NCBI RefSeq assembly: GCF_003233725.1
Contig: NZ_QKQV01000013.1
Location: forward strand, 27,054 to 91,053
Source: Mesonia sp. K7
Lineage (GTDB): Bacteria > Bacteroidota > Bacteroidia > Flavobacteriales > Flavobacteriaceae
Direction of reading: 5' to 3'
Length of the DNA: 64,000 nt
The position numbers and the translations under genes are program-made. The notes beneath the pieces are model-generated. The model saw only the letters and a list, made by a program, of their open reading frames with translations. It made no database searches and was not told the origin of the DNA. Shown piece after piece: positions 63,901-64,000 of the stretch. Numbering within the stretch: the stretch's first letter is position 1; each line of letters opens with the position of its first letter.

Positions 63901-64000
63901 ATTTATCATCAATGTAGTGGAAGCTCCCGTTCTTACGACCCCTCCGGTTTATGAGCTATGCGATGGCGATGGCGACAGCCAGGCGAGTTTCGACCTGACG
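60962..64000 (+). CDS. Second giant secreted adhesin (C-terminus outside window)
   Basis: The frame is open for 1,013 codons from the ATG at 60962 to the right edge with no stop. Signal peptide (cleavage near 'SSFAQC'). Mature part: Cys-rich Ig-like domains ('GNLNWYSDAAGNTSI', 'QNLQWYSDAAGTMPI'), a lectin/jelly-roll-like region (about 310-540; 'WGTAYFDNFYVGDD'), and from about residue 690 modules of roughly 95 residues with 'C(D/N)xxxDGxxxFDLT', 'YYxTxxDAxAGT', 'I(Y/V)V(R/I)VE' and a closing 'GC'. Such modules occur in T9SS type B adhesins, so a CHU_C domain is expected beyond the edge. Secretion by T9SS is inferred. Confidence 0.88.
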   Translation, partial: MKNYTLLLLLFIGSIWSSFAQCEENVTNVLCADPANNVYIVSPTADVMIEILDSAGLPTTGVTWQAPRTHLYLTPAQANAYTLTGPNNFTSAIYFNGSPNSMPGAWPAAQPNRTYTYNYTMPASAGCTPTNGQIRIVTGGFTYDDYCRGDTTTLNNIPLLNYNTAGNLNWYSDAAGNTSIPGTTQIQGGQTYYVDLGITGCSQLFPVVIRYGTPAPEAELIQTFCTAATWQAGGFPNPTDDLSSITVCGQNLQWYSDAAGTMPINNPSSTTLSDGATYYVSQTINGCESEIIAVNMLESECACIENPGFQNSTGNFDASGYTFFTHNNGTSSQVPACKNSSYLTASGVTSYTNTISQYNYYTNNQVVTYASPGNNTWLIANGITMPTTSPFGCSTKSIKLNNDNGGTRTRTTMVKEFIAGEVLAFDFMFLMDDPGHPTIPEQPFVTIKLYDDAGNLVQDRCVIADPENCIFNTINPALEPDGSNHGLPIVYSDWSCIKLNTIELQGQKARLEITVGDCIYTVHWGTAYFDNFYVGDDGPGVCSSAFGYMAVDPIDQVGSSYEVCSLFQEPVDPNCAPALSVINPTFPIEICGTFDAPIGNNSGGNAPITDISLDVVSSGSVVFQASNFTQPAPGEFCVTINQGDIPNPYGEFIIDGEIEYTMNCGTPYQYYVQAQSNGFKFCPVADCPLGFVFCDDPNMPSTVDLTTRDAVVKGNYPVSEHGNYTVTYYNTESDAHAQTGAITNPTAYPINTLPVGTTIVYVRLDYNYTALGISPVSDCYDIVPLEITIGSNPVVPATVNDITDCGAPGSNQALDLTTNQTNISTNPVHTFEYYTTLADATAGTGVGEITTPTGYSVASGTSQAIYVRVENAEGCFAISQFNAVVNPNPDVPNSIPDINECDDDTDGFVAFDLTANDPVITQNEPNPGDYDVIYYPSATDRANGTNAITNPTAYTNTVQDTQTIYVIVEDVNTGCTTEAEFIINVVEAPVLTTPPVYELCDGDGDSQASFDLT

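Overview
The window is chromosomal DNA of a member of the Flavobacteriaceae (Bacteroidota). The support is a complete gldJ-porU-porV gliding/type IX secretion (T9SS) block, several secreted proteins with T9SS type B (CHU_C) C-terminal domains, PorP/SprF and OmpA-type partners, the TTG-N19-TAnnTTTG promoter grammar, AT-rich codon use and no Shine-Dalgarno sequences. An NhaB antiporter fits a marine or saline habitat. I cannot name the genus from sequence alone.

Layout. 1-3.8 kb: sulfur-related genes. A SoxB-like metallophosphatase (cut by the left edge), a DsrE-like protein and a DoxX protein run leftward; a two-gene YeeE/YedE-type thiosulfate/sulfur-compound importer runs rightward. 4.1-29.9 kb: an accessory surface-adhesin island. 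It holds two chains of separately signal-peptided beta-sandwich proteins (4168-7496 and 22554-27602), each ending in a CHU_C-bearing protein, and a 2,477-residue adhesin with fifteen 80-residue repeats followed by its PorP/SprF and PorE-like OmpA partners. Between these lie candidate regulators: a response regulator, a histidine kinase and a membrane protein; a degenerate Asp/Asn hydroxylase-like protein; and a CI-like repressor whose S24 peptidase dyad is lost. Two outer-membrane barrel proteins close the island. A two-gene block (5071-7542) is duplicated at 25189-27648, with a patch of near-identity that looks like gene conversion.

30-64 kb: mostly core genes. These are acyl-CoA dehydrogenase, anmK, an amino-acid dehydrogenase, nhaB, exbB-exbD-tonB-like-folC, two tRNA-Val genes, murF, gldJ, porU, porV, a DUF4349 lipoprotein, cdd, pdhA, pdhC, an M28 peptidase, an SDR, a SprT-like metalloprotein, manC, a DUF389 membrane protein, a Mla-type ABC pair, a PafA-type phosphatase and a GT2 glycosyltransferase. 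The right edge cuts a second giant cysteine-rich adhesin (60962 to the end, 1,013 codons visible).

How they may fit together: PorU and PorV form the attachment machinery that processes T9SS substrates, so the core locus probably serves the adhesins of the island and of the right edge. ExbB/ExbD/TonB energises outer-membrane transport. The most unusual feature is the set of five secreted proteins without a T9SS sorting domain. Each ends in a short tail that resembles the first beta-strand of the next Ig-like domain and finishes on Asn or Asp, which suggests a surface structure assembled from separate chains. That assembly idea is inference, not shown by the sequence.
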